In this document: positions 4,986 to 5,899 of the stretch, in pieces
Layout of the letters: each line of letters starts with the position of its first letter
Position numbering within the stretch: position 1 is the first letter of the stretch
NCBI GenBank assembly: GCA_014381105.1
Contig: JACMIO010000118.1
Coordinates: forward strand, 1-5,899
Source of the DNA: a bacterium
Lineage (GTDB): Archaea; Thermoproteota; Nitrososphaeria; Nitrososphaerales; Nitrososphaeraceae
Length of the DNA stretch: 5,899 nt
Reading direction: 5' to 3'
The notes under the pieces: model-generated
Database searches by the model: none
Told to the model about the DNA's origin: nothing
The model's input: the letters and a program-made list of their open reading frames with translations, nothing else
Translations under genes and position numbers: made by a program

Positions 4986-5873
4986 ATGCGCATTCTACAC
5001 ATACTTGATGCAGCAGGTGTTGCATGCATTTACTCTAAGTATCAACGAATGCAAGGACATGATGCCAGCGTTATCTGGAACAAAGATGTTGCAGATAAGT
5101 ATGGAATCTATGATTTCTATAAGGATTATCTAATCAAGGTAACTTACGAAAAATTTACCGAAACATGCCTCAAAGAAGGGGAAAGTGTCGATGTAATTCA
5201 TGTGCATGGCTACATAGACATAATGTTTGAACTTCGCAAGAAATTTCAGAAACAAAAGAAGATTATTTTACATTATCATGGAACTGACATTCGCGGATTA
5301 AAAAAACAAGAGCTCCCTCACCGATCACTATTATCAGATACAGCGATAAAGCTCAAGATGTTGTATAGAAAAAAGATTGGTCAAGCAAGAGCCCAGAAAT
5401 TGGCTGATGCAGTATGTGTGTCCACACCGGATTTGTTACCACTAGTGAGAAATGGCATCCATGTTCCAATTCCCATAGATATTGAACATTTTAGTTCAAA
5501 GAATAATCCAAACCGAGAACTAAAAGAAGCATTTACAATAAATTCTGAGGTAACAAACATACAACGCGCCCTTAACCTTTGCAAGAAGAATCAGATTAAT
5601 CTTAACATAGAGGTAATTGACAGGACCAAGGATCCTATAGTATACGCCAACATTCCTGATTTTATAAGAGGGTATAGGACATATGTAGACATTAGATATG
5701 TCAATGATATTGTATTAGAGAATCTGAGTAGCACAGCATTGCAATCCTTAGCATGCGGACTAAGTGTCGTGAATTATAAACTCGAAATTCGGCGTGGTCT
5801 GCCAAAAGAACATGATGCAGTAAACGTAGCAACTCAGTTGTCCAAGATTTACAGTGAATTAGGCATCATTTAG
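4986..5873 (+). CDS. Short GT4-like glycosyltransferase with an altered E-x7-E motif
   Basis: This 295-residue protein looks like a compact GT-B glycosyltransferase. The N-terminal domain opens with MRILHILDAAGVACIYSKYQ, where an Ala-Gly-Val turn and the next helix replace the usual glycine-rich loop. It continues with VDVIHVHGYIDIM (68-80), KIILHYHGTDIRG (92-104) with the HGTD motif typical of sugar-locus GT4 enzymes, and DAVCVSTPDLLPL (141-153). PIPIDIEHF (161-169) marks the crossover to the C-terminal domain, which has IPDFIRGYRTYVDIRYV (223-239) and LSSTALQSLACGLSVV (247-262). The usual E-x7-E becomes E245-x7-Q253: the second Glu is Gln (codon CAA). The N-terminal start resembles that of the leftward glycosyltransferase. 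There is no signal peptide or membrane helix. It is the last gene seen in the rightward series and starts 3 nt after a small Cys-x2-Cys ORF. Donor and acceptor are unknown. A TATA-like ATTATTAG (4955-4962) at about -28 may give it its own leaderless transcript. Confidence 0.82.
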   Translation: MRILHILDAAGVACIYSKYQRMQGHDASVIWNKDVADKYGIYDFYKDYLIKVTYEKFTETCLKEGESVDVIHVHGYIDIMFELRKKFQKQKKIILHYHGTDIRGLKKQELPHRSLLSDTAIKLKMLYRKKIGQARAQKLADAVCVSTPDLLPLVRNGIHVPIPIDIEHFSSKNNPNRELKEAFTINSEVTNIQRALNLCKKNQINLNIEVIDRTKDPIVYANIPDFIRGYRTYVDIRYVNDIVLENLSSTALQSLACGLSVVNYKLEIRRGLPKEHDAVNVATQLSKIYSELGII

Positions 5874-5899
5874 TTCTTCAAAATTGGATAAAGGTAAAC

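Noticed and set aside
5381..5584. Minus-strand frame of 67 codons opposite the second glycosyltransferase
   Set aside because: An antisense shadow of a region with recognisable glycosyltransferase motifs.
1..5899. Mobile element, CRISPR array, tRNA or rRNA
   Set aside because: No transposase-like protein, terminal inverted repeats, regularly spaced repeats or cloverleaf-forming sequence was seen on either strand.

Overview
The window looks like a piece of a surface-polysaccharide or protein-glycosylation locus from an AT-rich archaeon. The best guess is an ammonia-oxidising archaeon of the Nitrososphaerota (Thaumarchaeota, Nitrosopumilus-like). That guess rests on the style of the proteins, on T-rich tracts rather than hairpins after genes, and on TATA-like boxes placed about 25-28 nt before start codons, as expected for leaderless archaeal transcripts. 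No rRNA, tRNA or taxonomic marker is present, so the assignment is an inference.

Layout. Positions 1-226 hold what looks like the 3' remnant of an unrecognised gene; 227-357 is an intergenic stretch with a probable promoter. A stand-alone asparagine-synthase-type ATP-dependent amidoligase (358-1563, +) follows and converges on a GT4-like glycosyltransferase (1653-2795, -), with T-rich tracts for both strands between them. A 238-nt divergent promoter region (2796-3033) separates this from a rightward series: a 14-codon minigene overlapping the next start, an intact NAD-dependent sugar-nucleotide epimerase/dehydratase (3034-3996), a second paralogous epimerase broken in the middle (4010-4876), a 26-codon Cys-x2-Cys minigene that looks like the head of a lost gene (4902-4982), and a short GT4-like glycosyltransferase (4986-5873).

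How the genes fit together (inference). The epimerase/dehydratase would make or convert a nucleotide-activated sugar, the two glycosyltransferases would place sugars on a growing glycan, and the amidoligase could convert a carboxylate on a sugar or amino acid to an amide. The locus shows erosion: a gene tail at the left edge, an epimerase whose reading frame is lost over about 40 nt and then regained, and an orphan N-terminal fragment. This is typical of variable glycan islands.

I see no convincing new defence or mobile system. The most informative signal is the doubly frameshifted epimerase, where the original peptide can still be read in the -1 frame between two indel sites.
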